Shown in pieces: positions 37,846 to 49,907 of a DNA stretch of 64,000 bases (the stretch's first letter is position 1; every line of letters starts with the position of its first letter). The translations under genes were made by a program, and so were the position numbers. Under the pieces are notes generated by a model that made no database searches, was not told where the DNA came from, and saw only the letters and a list, made by a program, of their open reading frames with translations. This DNA comes from Aromatoleum tolulyticum (GTDB taxonomy: Bacteria > Pseudomonadota > Gammaproteobacteria > Burkholderiales > Rhodocyclaceae). The stretch covers positions 1 to 64,000 of the forward strand of contig NZ_FTMD01000016.1 of assembly GCF_900156155.1 (NCBI RefSeq). Direction: 5' to 3'.

Positions 37846-38248
37846 GTTCCACCTCGTCTTCGAAATCGAATTCGCGTTCCTGTCCCTTCAGCAGCGCCTT
37901 GCGCAGCCACGGCGGCGGCGTGCCGGCGAGCGTGGCCTGCAGCTTGTCGAGGATGTCGAGGATGGGCTCGGGCTGCGGCACCTTGACGGGATGGATCTTG
38001 TTGGCGACGACGCGCGCGGCGCCCGAGCCGCCGATCGCGGCGACGTAGAGGATCGCGCAGTCGCGGATCGCGTCGAGCTTGGGCGCGAGCTTGTCTTCGT
38101 TGCCGTCTTCCTGCAGGTCGCCGTCGAAGACGAAGGTCGTGACGAAGTCGTAGCCGTCGGGGCGGACGTCATACACGGCGATGTTCTTGGCCCAGCCGAA
38201 GTGGGCGTCGACCCTTTGCAGGTCCTGGGTGGTGAAGGCGACTTTCAT
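37838..38248 (-). CDS. nifX: FeMo-cofactor precursor carrier NifX
   Basis: The 136-residue product has [40 protein letters not shown] and [16 protein letters not shown], the dinitrogenase iron-molybdenum cofactor binding fold. NifX carries NifB-co and VK-cluster to and from NifEN. Start at 38248 (AAGGAGC upstream); upstream in-frame sequence is not part of the gene. The final DFEDEVEHG overlaps the DUF269 gene. Confidence 0.92.
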   Translation of the reverse strand: MKVAFTTQDLQRVDAHFGWAKNIAVYDVRPDGYDFVTTFVFDGDLQEDGNEDKLAPKLDAIRDCAILYVAAIGGSGAARVVANKIHPVKVPQPEPILDILDKLQATLAGTPPPWLRKALLKGQEREFDFEDEVEHG

Positions 38249-38271
38249 GGTCAGCTCCTTTGCGGTGGGTT

Positions 38272-39654
38272 TCAGGCGGCGAGACTCGCGCGTGCGACGG
38301 CCTGCAGCGTGGCGGCAGGCAGGGCCCAGCGGGTCGGCCCGACCTCGTGGTGTTCGGCGAGGAACATGTTGCCGAGCGTGAAGATCAGCGCCTTGGTGCC
38401 GCGGTAGCCGACGGACAGCTGGTCGCCGGCGCCGAGACGGTCGAAGAGCGGCAGGCCGGCGCGGTGGAAGGGGATGTGCAGCCGTTCGGCGGCTTGGCGG
38501 CCGTGCGAGTGGGTGATCATCAGGTCGCAGTCGCGGGCGCCGATCTCCAGGTCTTCGAGGTCGCCGATCAGGACTTCGTCGGTCGGCAGACGCTCGAGGA
38601 GCGGCGAGGCGGTGGTCGTGACCGCGGTGTGCAGTGTCGCGCCCATCTCGGTGACGAGGCTGCCGAGCGCCCACAGCAGGTCGGGTTCGGCGCCGATCGC
38701 GATTCTTTTGCCGCCGATGAAGAAGTGGCCGTCGAGCATCGCGTCCTGCAGCTGGCTGCGCTGGCGGCGCCATTTCTCGGGCACCGGCGTGCCGGAGATG
38801 TCAGCGAGATGGGCGATGAACTGGTCCATCGCGTCGAGGCCGGTGAGCCGGTCGAAGACGCGGTAGGGGACGCCGGCGCGGGCGTGCAGAGCTTCGGCGG
38901 CGGGGCGCATCTGCTCGCCGATCGCGAGTGCGGCGATCGAAGCGCCGAGGCGGCGGGTGTCGGCGAGCGTCGTGCCGCCGATCGTCGTCGGGCTGAAGTC
39001 GTCGTTGATATGGCCGTCGAGCGAGCCGGAGACGTCGGGCAGGAAGATCGGCGCGAGGCCGAAGGATTCGACGATCTCGCGCACTTCCTCGATGTCGCGC
39101 GGCGTGAGGTGGCAGCCGGGGAGGACTGCGACCTGGCGCGAGCGCTGCGGACGCAGGGGGTGGACGTTGGGGATCGGATCGACGAGCGTGTCGATGATCG
39201 CGGTCGTGGCCTTCGCCCAGCCGTCCTGGAAGGCGCCGAGGTAGTCCGGCGTCGAGACGTAGACGATCGCGGTGTCGGCGATCTCGGGGTGGCGCTGGCG
39301 GATCAGCTTGAGGAAGCCCTCGACGTCGTCGCCCTTGGTCTCCGTGAGGCCGGTCGAGCAGATCGCGATCAGGTCGGGCTTGGCGCGCGTGCGGATGTTG
39401 AGGATCGCCTTCTCGATGTTCTCCATGCCGCCCATGATCGTGGTGGCCTCGTTCATCGCGGTCGTCTGCAGCGGGATCGCCTCGCGGAAATGGCGCACCA
39501 GCACGACGAGGCCAAAGGAGGTACAGCCCTGCGAGCCGTGCATGACCGGCATGCAGCGGTTCATGCCGAGGAAGGCGTAGCTCGCGCCCAGCGGCTGGCT
39601 CATCTTGAGCGGATTGACCGCACAGGCCTTCTTGGGGATCGTCACCTTAGCCAT
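38272..39654 (-). CDS. nifN: nitrogenase cofactor assembly protein NifN
   Basis: The 460-residue beta-like subunit of the NifEN scaffold begins [20 protein letters not shown] and includes [20 protein letters not shown] and [16 protein letters not shown], the NifK-like core. Start at 39654, overlapping the nifE end by 8 bp, so the two subunits are made in step. NifEN receives NifB-co and builds the Mo- and homocitrate-containing cofactor. Confidence 0.95.
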   Translation of the reverse strand: MAKVTIPKKACAVNPLKMSQPLGASYAFLGMNRCMPVMHGSQGCTSFGLVVLVRHFREAIPLQTTAMNEATTIMGGMENIEKAILNIRTRAKPDLIAICSTGLTETKGDDVEGFLKLIRQRHPEIADTAIVYVSTPDYLGAFQDGWAKATTAIIDTLVDPIPNVHPLRPQRSRQVAVLPGCHLTPRDIEEVREIVESFGLAPIFLPDVSGSLDGHINDDFSPTTIGGTTLADTRRLGASIAALAIGEQMRPAAEALHARAGVPYRVFDRLTGLDAMDQFIAHLADISGTPVPEKWRRQRSQLQDAMLDGHFFIGGKRIAIGAEPDLLWALGSLVTEMGATLHTAVTTTASPLLERLPTDEVLIGDLEDLEIGARDCDLMITHSHGRQAAERLHIPFHRAGLPLFDRLGAGDQLSVGYRGTKALIFTLGNMFLAEHHEVGPTRWALPAATLQAVARASLAA

Positions 39655-41056
39655 GGGCCACCTCCACAGCGGGGGCGTCCCAGGGGGCAACTTTGCGCAC
39701 CTGCTTCCACACCGGGTTGTGGAGCGTTTTGTCGATCTCCGCGACGAGGCTCACCATGCCTTCGTAGCCGGCGTAGGCGTAGTGGCGTTCCTGGTTGATG
39801 TCGAGCCACGGCATCTTGGCCTTCAGCGCGACGAACTGCGAGCGCCCGCCGGAGAGCATGATGTCGGCGCGCGCTTCCTTGAGCATCGCGTACATCTCGC
39901 GCGGGCTCATGTCGTCGATCATGTGCGCCTCGTCGCCCATGATCTCCTTGATCTTTTCCTTGTCTTCCTTGGTCGATTTCTTGACGCTGGTGCCGACGAT
40001 CTCGATGCCGACTTCCTGCAGCGCGGCGACCACCGACCAGGACTTCACGCCGCCGGTGATCAGCAGCACGCGCTTGCCCGCGAGGCGGGCCTTGTAGGGT
40101 TCGAGCCGCGCCCAGGCGCGCGCTTCTTCGGCGGCGATCAGCGCTTCGGTGCGCGCCATCAGTTCTTCCGGCGCGCCGCGCTGGATCAGCAGGCGCGCGA
40201 TCTCGCGCAGCGAGTCCGACACGTCGCCGATGCCGTAGAAGGAGCCCTCGAAGAAGGGGATGTCGTAGCGCTCCTCCATCTTGCGCGCGACGTTGATCAT
40301 CGCCTTCGAGCACACCATCATCGCCGCCTTCGCGCGATGCGCGTAAGCGACCTCCTTATAGCGCGCGTCGCCGCTGATGCAGGACAGCACGCGGATCCCG
40401 AGCGCGTCGAGCAGCGGCGTGATCTGCCACAGCTCGCCGGAGAGGTTGTACTCGCCGATGATGTTGATGTCGTAGGGCGTGGTGAATTCCGGTTCCTCGG
40501 TGCCGATCACGTAGTCGAGCAGCGCCTCGGCGCCGAGCTTGTTGCCGAGGTTCTTCACGCCGGCGAAGCCGGGCGAATTGACCGGGATCACCGGCTTGCC
40601 GAACTTCGCGCTGGCGGCCTTGCACACGGCCTCGACGTCGTCGCCGATCAGCGCGGTGACGCAGGTCTGGTACACGAACACCGCGGGCGGGTCCTGCTTG
40701 TCGATGATTTCCTTGATCGCCCTGAAGAGCCGCTTCTCGCCGCCGTAGATGACGTCCATCTCGTTGATGTCGGTCGTGAAGCCGGTGCGGTAGGTCGTCG
40801 GGCCCGAGGACAGCGCGTGGCGGTTGTCCCAGGAGTTGCCCTCGCACGCGATCGGGCCGTGCACGAGGTGGGCGACATCGACGATCGGCTGCAGCGCGAT
40901 CTTCGCGCCGTCGAAGGCACAGCCGCCGGCCGCCGCGCCGGGCGCGAGCTGCTTGGTGCAGCCCTTCTTGCGTTCCTTCTCCGACTTGCCCTGGTTCTTG
41001 TCGCAACCGGGTTCGTCGAAAACGGCCTGGATCTTCTGGTTGAGCAGGGCGCTCAT
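39647..41056 (-). CDS. nifE: nitrogenase cofactor assembly protein NifE
   Basis: The 469-residue alpha-like subunit of NifEN has [40 protein letters not shown] and [17 protein letters not shown] (cluster Cys), and [17 protein letters not shown] where NifD has the cofactor His. [20 protein letters not shown] and [15 protein letters not shown] are family features. It follows nifK by 88 bp, so nifHDK and nifENX read as one long unit, though an internal promoter is possible. Confidence 0.95.
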   Translation of the reverse strand: MSALLNQKIQAVFDEPGCDKNQGKSEKERKKGCTKQLAPGAAAGGCAFDGAKIALQPIVDVAHLVHGPIACEGNSWDNRHALSSGPTTYRTGFTTDINEMDVIYGGEKRLFRAIKEIIDKQDPPAVFVYQTCVTALIGDDVEAVCKAASAKFGKPVIPVNSPGFAGVKNLGNKLGAEALLDYVIGTEEPEFTTPYDINIIGEYNLSGELWQITPLLDALGIRVLSCISGDARYKEVAYAHRAKAAMMVCSKAMINVARKMEERYDIPFFEGSFYGIGDVSDSLREIARLLIQRGAPEELMARTEALIAAEEARAWARLEPYKARLAGKRVLLITGGVKSWSVVAALQEVGIEIVGTSVKKSTKEDKEKIKEIMGDEAHMIDDMSPREMYAMLKEARADIMLSGGRSQFVALKAKMPWLDINQERHYAYAGYEGMVSLVAEIDKTLHNPVWKQVRKVAPWDAPAVEVAHG

Positions 41057-41144
41057 CTCTTGCCTCCGCGCGACGGGTGCTGCGGGTTCAGAAGGCGCCG
41101 GGCGCGGCGACCGAAGCCGCCGGCCCGGCGCGTCCGGGGACGCC

Positions 41145-42704
41145 TTACCGGATGATGTCGAAGCTGTAGTCGGTCTTCGACGCCACGTTGGTGTTGGCGT
41201 CCAGCGCCTCGAAGTACTCGTCGAGGATCTGCATCAGCACGTGCAGCCCGCCCTGGTAGCCCCAGATCGGCAGCCGGTGGTAGTGGTGGCGGTCGAAGAT
41301 GGGGAAGCCGATGCGGATCAGCGGCGTGCCGGTGTCGCGCTCGAGGTATTTGCCGTAGGTGTTGCCGATCAGGAAATCCACCGGCTCGGTGTTGAGCAGC
41401 GAGCGCATGTGCCACAGGTCGCGCTTCGGATAGACGTGGCAGTCGCGGCCCACCGGCGAGGCGTCGAGCAGCGCCTGCACCTTCGCGGCCCACTTGTCGT
41501 CACCGTTGGTCGCGAGGATGTGGGTCGGCTCGCAGCCGAGATCCAGCAGGAACTGGGTGAGGCCCAGCATCAGGTCCGGATCGCCGTAGAGCGCGAACTT
41601 CTTGCCGTGCAGGTGGGCCTGCGAATCGGTGATCGCATCGACGAGCCGCCCGCGTTCCTTCTTCAGCGCTTCGGGCACCGGCTTGCCGGTGATGCGCGAC
41701 AGCTCCTTGAGGAACTTGTCGGTGCCGGTGACGCCGATCGGCGAGTTCAGCGCGACGACTTCCTGGCCCTTCTCGGCGATGTACTTGGCGGTCTTCTCGG
41801 CGCTGTACTCCTGGTAGATGAAGGTGGCCTTGGCGTTGATGGCAGCCGCCGCCTCTTCCTTGGTCGTGCCGCCGTCGTACATGCGGAACTGGCCGTCGGT
41901 GGGGGTATCCCAGGCTTCCGACGGATCGCACAGGAAGGTCGCCTCGACGCCCATCATCGAGAACAGGCGCTTGATCTCCTTCATGTTGCCGACGACGTAG
42001 CCGTCGAAGCCGCCGATGAAGTTCACGGTCTCGTTGGGCGCGCGTTCGAGCTTGGGCGCGGTGCCCGCCTTGCCGTCCCAGAAGTGCTGCAGGATGCCCT
42101 TCAGCGCGTTGTCGTAGCCGGTGACGTGGCTGCCGACGAAGGCCGGGGTGTGGGCGAAGGGCACGTCGAACTCGGCCGGTACGCTGCCTTTCTGCTTGGC
42201 GGTCTTGATGAACGCGTCGAGGTCGTCGCCGATCACCTCGGCCATGCAGGTGGTGGAGACGGCGATCATCTCCGGCTTGTACAGGCTCAGCGTGTTGGCG
42301 AGGCCGTCGACCATGTTGTTGAGGCCGCCGAACACCGCCGCGTCCTCGGTCATCGACGAGGAGACGCAGGAGGTCGGCTCCTTGAAGTGGCGCGAGAAGT
42401 GCGAGCGGTAGTAGGCGACGCAGCCCTGCGAGCCATGCACGAAGGACAGCGTCTTCGAGAAGCCGTTGGCGACGAACACCGCGCCGAGCGGCTGGCAGGC
42501 CTTGGCGGGGTTCACCGTCAGCGCCTCGCGCTTGAAGTTCTTCTCGCGGTAGTCCCAGCTCTTGGTCCAGTCGCGGATCTCGGCGACCTTGTCGGCGGGG
42601 TGGCCGAATTCGAAGTTGGCCTTCTTGTTCTCGAACAGCTCCGTGTATTCAGGCTGGCGGAACAGCATCTCGTGGTCGATGACCTTTTCAGCGTTTTGCG
42701 GCAT
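41145..42704 (-). CDS. nifK: nitrogenase MoFe protein beta chain
   Basis: The 519-residue product shows [20 protein letters not shown] (P-cluster Cys), [20 protein letters not shown] (P-cluster Cys) and [17 protein letters not shown] (third Cys). It ends YSFDIIR as usual. With NifD it forms the N2-reducing tetramer. Start at 42704 follows AGGAG. It lies 39 bp downstream of nifD. Confidence 0.97.
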   Translation of the reverse strand: MPQNAEKVIDHEMLFRQPEYTELFENKKANFEFGHPADKVAEIRDWTKSWDYREKNFKREALTVNPAKACQPLGAVFVANGFSKTLSFVHGSQGCVAYYRSHFSRHFKEPTSCVSSSMTEDAAVFGGLNNMVDGLANTLSLYKPEMIAVSTTCMAEVIGDDLDAFIKTAKQKGSVPAEFDVPFAHTPAFVGSHVTGYDNALKGILQHFWDGKAGTAPKLERAPNETVNFIGGFDGYVVGNMKEIKRLFSMMGVEATFLCDPSEAWDTPTDGQFRMYDGGTTKEEAAAAINAKATFIYQEYSAEKTAKYIAEKGQEVVALNSPIGVTGTDKFLKELSRITGKPVPEALKKERGRLVDAITDSQAHLHGKKFALYGDPDLMLGLTQFLLDLGCEPTHILATNGDDKWAAKVQALLDASPVGRDCHVYPKRDLWHMRSLLNTEPVDFLIGNTYGKYLERDTGTPLIRIGFPIFDRHHYHRLPIWGYQGGLHVLMQILDEYFEALDANTNVASKTDYSFDIIR

Positions 42705-42743
42705 GGTGAATCTCCTGGAAGCGTAAGGATTTGGGCGTCAAGG

Positions 42744-44240
42744 TCAGGCTGCGAGTGTTGGTTCGCCTTCGGCGAGTGCTGGCTCGCCTTCGGCGAAGGG
42801 ATCCTTCGCCAGCCCCCACACCGGGCTGTTGATGGCCATGTCCATGTCGCGCGCGAAGATCGCGAAGCCGTCGTAGCCGTGATAGGGGCCGGAGTAGTCC
42901 CACGAGTGCATCTGGCGGAAGGGCACGCCCATCTTCTGGAAGACGTACTTCTCCTTGATGCCGGAGCCGACCAGGTCGGGCTTGATCTTGTCGACGAACT
43001 GCTCGAACTCGAAGCCGGTGACGTCGTCGTAGATCAGCGTGCCGTCCTTCACGTAGTGCGTGGTGCGCTGGTAGTCGTCGCCGTGGCCGAACTCGTAGCC
43101 GGTGCCGACCACGTTCATGCCGAGGTCCTCGTACGCGCCGATGACGTGGCGCGGGCGCAGGCCGCCGACGAAGAGCATCACCGTCTTGCCTTCGAGGCGC
43201 GGCTTGTATTTGGCGATCACCGCCTCGGTCAGCGCGCGGTACTTGGCGATGACCTTTTCGGTGTTCTCCTTGATCTTGTCGTCGAAGTGGCTGGCGATCT
43301 CGCGCAGGCTGGCCTCGATCTTCGACGGGCCGAAGAAGTTGTACTCGACCCAAGGCACGCCGTACTTCTCTTCCATGTGGCGCGAGATGTAGTTCATCGA
43401 GCGGTAGCAGTGCAGCACGTTGAGCTTTGCCTTGGGCGTGTTCTCGAGCTCGGCGAGGGTGCCGTCGCCCGACCACTGCGCGATCACGCGCAGGCCCATC
43501 TCCTCGAGCAGGATGCGCGAGGACCACGCGTCGCCGCCGATGTTGTAGTCGCCGATGATCGCGACGTCGTAGGGGCTGCTCTCGAACTTGTTCTTGTCCG
43601 GGTCGGTCTTGTCGAACACGAAGTCGCGCACCGCGTCGTTGGCGATGTGGTGGCCGAGCGACTGCGACACGCCGCGGAAGCCCTCGCAGCGCACCGGCAC
43701 GATGGTCTTGCCGCCGTATTCCTTGGACTTCTTCTTCGATACCGCCTCGATGTCGTCGCCGATCAGGCCGATCGGGCATTCGGACTGCACCGTGATGCCC
43801 TTGTTGAGCGGGAAGAGTTCCTGGATCTCGTCCATGATCTTCTCCAGCTTCTTGTCGCCGCCGAAGACGATGTCCTTCTCCTGGAAGTCGGAGGTGAATT
43901 GCATCGTCACGAAACTATCGACGCCGGTCGTGCCGATGTAGTAGTTGCGGCGCGCCGCCCACGAGTACTGGCCGCAGCCGACCGGGCCATGGCTGATGTG
44001 CACCATGTCCTTGATCGGGCCCCACACCACGCCCTTGGAGCCGGCGTAGGCACAGCCGCGGATCGTCATCACGCCGGGCAGCGACTTGATGTTCGACTTG
44101 ACGTTGCAGTCGGGCTTGCCTTCCTCGTGCACCGCCAGATGCTTGGCGCGCTTCTTGGCGGTCTTTTCCGGGTAGGCCTCGAGGACCTCGGCGATCAGTT
44201 CCTTGTTGCGGGTCTTGGTTTCTTCAACGGTGAGGCTCAT
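42744..44240 (-). CDS. nifD: nitrogenase MoFe protein alpha chain
   Basis: The 498-residue product has P-cluster Cys in [34 protein letters not shown] and [15 protein letters not shown], and FeMo-cofactor ligands Cys in [15 protein letters not shown] and His in [33 protein letters not shown] is the cofactor-enclosing loop. The C-terminus is extended by a duplicated heptapeptide, EGEPALA then EGEPTLA, from a 21-bp tandem repeat. A strong hairpin lies in the gap to nifH. Confidence 0.97.
   Translation of the reverse strand: MSLTVEETKTRNKELIAEVLEAYPEKTAKKRAKHLAVHEEGKPDCNVKSNIKSLPGVMTIRGCAYAGSKGVVWGPIKDMVHISHGPVGCGQYSWAARRNYYIGTTGVDSFVTMQFTSDFQEKDIVFGGDKKLEKIMDEIQELFPLNKGITVQSECPIGLIGDDIEAVSKKKSKEYGGKTIVPVRCEGFRGVSQSLGHHIANDAVRDFVFDKTDPDKNKFESSPYDVAIIGDYNIGGDAWSSRILLEEMGLRVIAQWSGDGTLAELENTPKAKLNVLHCYRSMNYISRHMEEKYGVPWVEYNFFGPSKIEASLREIASHFDDKIKENTEKVIAKYRALTEAVIAKYKPRLEGKTVMLFVGGLRPRHVIGAYEDLGMNVVGTGYEFGHGDDYQRTTHYVKDGTLIYDDVTGFEFEQFVDKIKPDLVGSGIKEKYVFQKMGVPFRQMHSWDYSGPYHGYDGFAIFARDMDMAINSPVWGLAKDPFAEGEPALAEGEPTLAA
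42751..42792 (-). repeat. 21-bp tandem duplication at the nifD 3' end
   Basis: GCGAGTGTTGGTTCGCCTTC, G at 42751-42771 and GCGAGTGCTGGCTCGCCTTC, G at 42772-42792 differ at two bases. They encode the repeated heptapeptide at the NifD C-terminus. Confidence 0.8.
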
Positions 44241-44400
44241 GGTGCTCTCCAGTCACGGTCTAAGTTGTCGCTGAGTTGTCAGCTGAGTCGTCAATCCGGC
44301 ACGCCCTCGACCTGCGAGAGCTCTGCGCAAAGCGCGGACCGGCGGGGCGGGCGAACGGCCACCCTGGCCGCGCCACACTTTCGGCGGAGGTCTCCGCATT

Positions 44401-44436
44401 GCGCGCCTGCAGCCCCGCGCGGGGACGCAGGCGCGC
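44401..44436 (-). terminator. strong hairpin between nifH and nifD (attenuator or mRNA stabiliser)
   Basis: A perfect 10-bp stem GCGCGCCTGC / GCAGGCGCGC encloses a second palindrome CCCCGCGCGGGG, 10 bases after the nifH stop on the transcript. There is no T run. Such hairpins after nifH are known in other diazotrophs to raise nifH message over nifDK. Confidence 0.65.
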
Positions 44437-44445
44437 GGGGGGCGC

Positions 44446-45763
<1,318 letters not shown>

Positions 45764-46189
45764 ATGCAGATCGGCGTCGACACCCAGCGGGCAGTGGAAA
45801 ACAAGCGCATCTTCGTCATCGACGACGATGACGTGAGCGGTATCGCGCTGCAGTTCATGCTCGCGGACGAGAACGAAACCCACGTGTTCGGGGAACTGGA
45901 CGCGGCGCTCGACAAGGCGAGCGCGTGGCCGCCGCAGCTCGTCCTGCTGGGGCACGGCCTGTGCGGCGGGCGGGAAGGGGGGCTGATCGCGCACCTTCGG
46001 GCCAATCTGGGCGGCGCGAAGATCCTGCTGGTGTGCGATGCCGCCTCCGCGCCCGATGTCGCCGCGCTGCGCGCATACGGTGCCGACGGCCTGCTCACGC
46101 GGCCACTGGACCTCGCCACGGTACGGCGTAAAGTGGACGCCCAGCTCGGGCGGCGCACGCCGCTCGGCATTCCCCTTGTCGTCCGTTGA
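45764..46189 (+). CDS. receiver-like protein lacking the phosphoacceptor Asp (pseudo-receiver)
   Basis: The 141-residue product has a CheY-like fold with RIFVIDDDDVSGIALQFMLA at the N-terminus (acidic pocket kept). The strand that should end in Asp reads LVLLGHGLCGG (Asp replaced by Gly), and the usual Lys-Pro is LTRPLDLATVRRKV (Lys to Arg). It cannot be phosphorylated in the normal way. It follows AGGAGCG. Divergent from nifH and 12 bp before a truncated haemoglobin gene, it may act as a protein-interaction switch in nitrogenase control (inference). Confidence 0.75.
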   Translation: MQIGVDTQRAVENKRIFVIDDDDVSGIALQFMLADENETHVFGELDAALDKASAWPPQLVLLGHGLCGGREGGLIAHLRANLGGAKILLVCDAASAPDVAALRAYGADGLLTRPLDLATVRRKVDAQLGRRTPLGIPLVVR

Positions 46190-46201
46190 GGCTTCCTCCC
46201 G

Positions 46202-46609
46202 ATGCATCCGACCTTTCCGAAGATCGTCGCCAACGCGAACCCGCACTACCAGAAGCTCGGTGGCGAGGCGGGCGTGCGCCGCCTGGTCGAGCGCTTCTAC
46301 GAGCTGATGTGCGAACTGCCCGAGGCGGCACGGATCCGCGCGATGCACCCGCAGGATCTGGCGCACGCGAAGGAAAAACTCTTCATGTTCCTGTCGGGCT
46401 GGCTGGGCGGACCGCCGCTGTACGCACAGCGCCACGGCCCGCCGCGACTGGGGCGGGCGCATGCCGGTTTCGGCATCGACCGCGCGGCGAGCGCGGCGTG
46501 GATGCTGTGCATGACGCGCGCGCTCGACGAGCAGGTGGCCGACGCCGAGCTGCGCGCGCAGCTCGTCGCCGCGTTCGCCAAGGTGGCGGATTCGATCACG
46601 CGGCACTGA
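46202..46609 (+). CDS. truncated haemoglobin (group II-like)
   Basis: The 135-residue product contains HYQKLGGEAGVRRLVERFYE, KEKLFMFLSGWLGGPPLYAQ, GPPRLGRAHAGFGIDRAASA with the proximal His, and AAWMLCMTRALDE. The Trp-Leu-Gly-Gly-Pro-Pro-Leu-Tyr signature is that of trHbO-type globins. It probably binds O2 or NO near nitrogenase. The neighbouring pseudo-receiver is 12 bp upstream, so both are co-transcribed. Confidence 0.9.
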   Translation: MHPTFPKIVANANPHYQKLGGEAGVRRLVERFYELMCELPEAARIRAMHPQDLAHAKEKLFMFLSGWLGGPPLYAQRHGPPRLGRAHAGFGIDRAASAAWMLCMTRALDEQVADAELRAQLVAAFAKVADSITRH

Positions 46610-46738
46610 GGGGAGCACGCCGCGGCGTCTGCCTATGGCGCGGGCGGCGCTGCTGTTGGTATCTTGCGGGTTTCACGGCTACCGGCTGCCGCGGCGACCC
46701 GCGCTGCGCCGGCCACCCGCTTCGCATTCGACCCGATC

Positions 46739-47899
46739 ATGACCCCCTACAACCGATTTCCGCCTGTCGCGCCGCCGCGCGACCGATTCCTGCAGCGCCT
46801 GCTCATCGTCACGCTCGCCCTTGCAGCCCTGATGCTGCTGTGGAAGGTGCTGCCGGCCATCGAGGACTGGTTCAGCCCGAAGCAGGCGGCCGAGCGCACC
46901 GTCACGCCGCGCGGCGACCTCGCCGCGGACGAGAAATCGACCATCGAGCTGTTCGAGCATGCGCGCGGTTCGGTCGTGTTCATCACGACGGCCCAGCTCG
47001 TGCGCGACGCGTGGACGCGCAACGTGATGCAGGTGCCGCGCGGCACGGGTTCGGGCTTCATCTGGGATGACGCCGGCCACGTCGTGACGAATCTCCACGT
47101 GATCCAGGGCGCCTCGCAGGCGACCGTGAAGCTTTCCGACGGGCGCGACTACCAGGCGGCGCTGGTCGGGGCGAGTCCGGCGCACGACATCGCGGTGCTC
47201 AGGATCGGCGTCGGTTTCAAACGCCCGCCGCCGGTGCCGATCGGCACGAGCGGCGACCTCAGGGTGGGGCAGAAGGTGTTCGCGATCGGCAACCCCTTCG
47301 GCCTGGACTGGACACTGACGACCGGTATCGTGTCGGCGCTGGACCGCTCGCTGCCCGGCGAAGGCGGCGAGACCACCATCGAGCACCTGATCCAGACCGA
47401 CGCCGCGATCAATCCCGGCAATTCCGGCGGTCCGCTGCTCGACTCGAACGGGCGGCTGATCGGGATCAACACGGCGATCTACAGCCCGTCCGGCGCGTCC
47501 GCCGGCATCGGCTTCGCCGTGCCCGTCGATACCGTGATGCGCGTGGTGCCGCAGCTCATCCGCAACGGCAAGTATGTCCGCCCGGTGCTGGGCATCGAGA
47601 TCGACGAGGGCGTGAACGAGCGCCTGCAGCGCGAACTCGAGGTGGAGGGCATCGTGGTGCTGCGCGTGATGCCCGGGTCGGCGGCGGACAAGGCGGGCCT
47701 GCGCGGCATCCGCCGCGAGATCGACGGCAGCATGTATCCGGGCGACATCATCGTCTCGCTCGACGACAAGCCCGTCGATTCGGTCGCCAGGCTCACGGCC
47801 CGCCTCGACGACCATCGCGTCGGCGATGTCGTGAAGCTGGGCGTGCTGCGCGAGGGCAAGCCGCTGAGCCTGTCGGTCACGCTGCAGCCCGGCAACTAA
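46739..47899 (+). CDS. HtrA/DegS-like membrane-anchored serine protease
   Basis: The 386-residue product has an N-terminal signal anchor ([19 protein letters not shown]), a trypsin-like domain and one PDZ domain (about 290-386). The triad is complete: His in [10 protein letters not shown], Asp in AHDIAVLRI and Ser in [15 protein letters not shown] single PDZ is the DegS/AlgW layout, but the gene stands beside nif genes, convergent with clpX. It could remove damaged envelope proteins. An earlier in-frame start (46664) has no site. Confidence 0.88.
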   Translation: MTPYNRFPPVAPPRDRFLQRLLIVTLALAALMLLWKVLPAIEDWFSPKQAAERTVTPRGDLAADEKSTIELFEHARGSVVFITTAQLVRDAWTRNVMQVPRGTGSGFIWDDAGHVVTNLHVIQGASQATVKLSDGRDYQAALVGASPAHDIAVLRIGVGFKRPPPVPIGTSGDLRVGQKVFAIGNPFGLDWTLTTGIVSALDRSLPGEGGETTIEHLIQTDAAINPGNSGGPLLDSNGRLIGINTAIYSPSGASAGIGFAVPVDTVMRVVPQLIRNGKYVRPVLGIEIDEGVNERLQRELEVEGIVVLRVMPGSAADKAGLRGIRREIDGSMYPGDIIVSLDDKPVDSVARLTARLDDHRVGDVVKLGVLREGKPLSLSVTLQPGN

Positions 47900-47924
47900 A
47901 GGGGGCTACGCCGGGGGGCCGCGC

Positions 47925-49211
47925 TCAGGCGGCGGCCTCGGCGAATTCCTCGTGCGCGGGCAGCAGCAGCGGCGCGGCGCCCGCTTCGATCACCTCGGCG
48001 CCGACATGCACCGCCTGCACGTCGTGCCGCCCCGGCAGCTCGTACATCGTGTCGAGCAGCGCCGCTTCGAGGATCGAGCGCAGGCCGCGCGCACCGGTCT
48101 TGCGCGCCAGCGCCTTGCGGGCGATCGCCGACAGCGCCGCGGGCGGGATCTCCAGTTCCACGCCTTCCATTTCCAGCAGCTTGCGGTATTGCTTGACCAG
48201 CGCGTTCTTCGGCTCGACGAGGATCTGCACGAGCGCGGCCTCGTCGAGCTCGGCGAGCGTCGCGACGACCGGCAGCCGGCCGACGAATTCGGGGATCAGG
48301 CCGAAGCGGATCAGGTCGGCCGGCTCGACGTCGGCGAAGAGTTCACCGAGGCTGCGCCGGTCTTCGCCGTCGCTGAGTTCCGCAGCGAAGCCGATGCCGC
48401 CCTTCTCGCGCCGGCGGCGGATGACCCGTTCGAGTCCGTCGAAGGCGCCGCCGCAGATGAAGAGGATGTTGCCGGTGTCGACCGGGATGAAGTCCTGCCC
48501 CGGGTGCTTGCGCCCTCCCTGCGGCGGCACCGACGCGACGGTGCCTTCGATGAGCTTGAGCAGCGCCTGCTGCACGCCTTCGCCGGAGACGTCGCGCGTG
48601 ATCGAGGGGTTGTCCGACTTGCGCGCGATCTTGTCGATCTCGTCGATATACACGATACCGCGCTGGGCCTTGTCGACGTCGTAGTCGCACTTCTGTAGCA
48701 GCTTCTGGATGATGTTCTCGACGTCCTCGCCGACGTAACCGGCCTCCGTGAGCGTCGTCGCGTCGGCCATCACGAAAGGCACGTCGAGCAGCCGCGCGAG
48801 GGTCTGCGCGAGCAGCGTCTTGCCCGAGCCGGTGGGACCGACGAGGAGGATGTTGCTCTTCGACAGCTCCACGTCGCCGCCGCCCGCCGTGTCGTGCTGG
48901 TGGCGCAGGCGCTTGTAGTGGTTGTACACCGCGACCGCGAGGATGCGCTTCGCGGCTTGCTGGCCGATCACGTACTGGTCGAGGATCGCGTGGATCTGCG
49001 TCGGCGTGGGCAGGGCGCGGTCACCGTCGGCGAGCGCCGCGGCGGTGAGCTTCGCCGCCTCGTCGTGCACGATGTCGTTGCACAGGTCGATGCATTCGTC
49101 GCAGATGAACACCGACGGACCGGCGATCAGCTTGCGCACTTCCGCGGCGCTCTTGGCGCAGAACGAGCAGTGGACCGGCACGCCGGTCGGGGACGATTTC
49201 TTCTCTGACAT
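47925..49211 (-). CDS. clpX: nif-linked ClpX, ATPase subunit of ClpXP
   Basis: The 428-residue AAA+ unfoldase has an N-terminal zinc finger ([12 protein letters not shown]...[10 protein letters not shown]), Walker [21 protein letters not shown], Walker [10 protein letters not shown], pore loop GYVGED, RKH-type loop GRKHPGQ and the ClpP-docking loop GGIGF, so it should work with ClpP. It is probably a second copy besides a housekeeping clpX elsewhere (inference). In Azotobacter a nif-linked ClpX2 helps degrade NifB and NifEN. Last gene of the nifB operon, 16 bp after clpP. Confidence 0.92.
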   Translation of the reverse strand: MSEKKSSPTGVPVHCSFCAKSAAEVRKLIAGPSVFICDECIDLCNDIVHDEAAKLTAAALADGDRALPTPTQIHAILDQYVIGQQAAKRILAVAVYNHYKRLRHQHDTAGGGDVELSKSNILLVGPTGSGKTLLAQTLARLLDVPFVMADATTLTEAGYVGEDVENIIQKLLQKCDYDVDKAQRGIVYIDEIDKIARKSDNPSITRDVSGEGVQQALLKLIEGTVASVPPQGGRKHPGQDFIPVDTGNILFICGGAFDGLERVIRRRREKGGIGFAAELSDGEDRRSLGELFADVEPADLIRFGLIPEFVGRLPVVATLAELDEAALVQILVEPKNALVKQYRKLLEMEGVELEIPPAALSAIARKALARKTGARGLRSILEAALLDTMYELPGRHDVQAVHVGAEVIEAGAAPLLLPAHEEFAEAAA

Positions 49212-49227
49212 GCTGCAGCCCTCCGTG

Positions 49228-49866
49228 TCAGGCTCGTGGGGCCGAAGGCGCGCCGCGGTGGGCGAGGACCTCGTCCACCAGCCCGTAGGCGACCGCTGCC
49301 TCGGCGGAAAGAAAGTTGTCGCGGTCGGTGTCCTTATCGATCTGTTTGACGGTCTTGCCGCTGTGCCTGGCGAGCATGGCGTTGAGCCGTTCGCGCAGGT
49401 AGAGGATCTCCTTCGCGTGGATCGCGATGTCCGAGGCCTGGCCCTGGAAGCCGCCCAGCGGCTGGTGGATCATGATCCGCGAGTTGGGCAGCGCGAAGCG
49501 CTTGCCGGCGGCCCCGGCGGCGAGCAGGAAGGCGCCCATCGAGGCGGCCTGGCCGACGCACAGCGTCGATACGTCCGGCTTGATGAACTGCATCGTGTCG
49601 TAGATCGCAAGCCCGGCCGTGACCGAGCCGCCCGGCGAGTTGATGTAGAAGTGGATGTCCTTGTCCGGGTTCTCGGATTCCAGGAACAGCAGCTGGGCGA
49701 CGACGAGGTTCGCGGTGGCGTCGTTCACCGGCCCGACGAGGAAGACCACGCGCTCGCGCAGCAGCCGCGAGTAGATGTCGTACGCGCGCTCGCCGCGGCC
49801 GCTCTGTTCGATGACGGTGGGGATCAGGCCGAGGGCCTGCGGGTTCCAGTGGTCGCCTGCGTACAT
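49228..49866 (-). CDS. clpP: nif-linked ClpP peptidase
   Basis: The 212-residue product has the complete ClpP active site: Ser in [15 protein letters not shown], His in [19 protein letters not shown] and Asp in KDTDRDNFL. The N-terminus has [20 protein letters not shown] as usual. Start at 49866; longer frames upstream are not real. With ClpX it makes a complete protease inside the nif operon, which is unusual; only ClpX is known from Azotobacter. Confidence 0.92.
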   Translation of the reverse strand: MYAGDHWNPQALGLIPTVIEQSGRGERAYDIYSRLLRERVVFLVGPVNDATANLVVAQLLFLESENPDKDIHFYINSPGGSVTAGLAIYDTMQFIKPDVSTLCVGQAASMGAFLLAAGAAGKRFALPNSRIMIHQPLGGFQGQASDIAIHAKEILYLRERLNAMLARHSGKTVKQIDKDTDRDNFLSAEAAVAYGLVDEVLAHRGAPSAPRA

Positions 49867-49907
49867 GGGGTGCGCTCCTTTTCCGGGAAGGGGCCTGTTG
49901 TGGGGGC

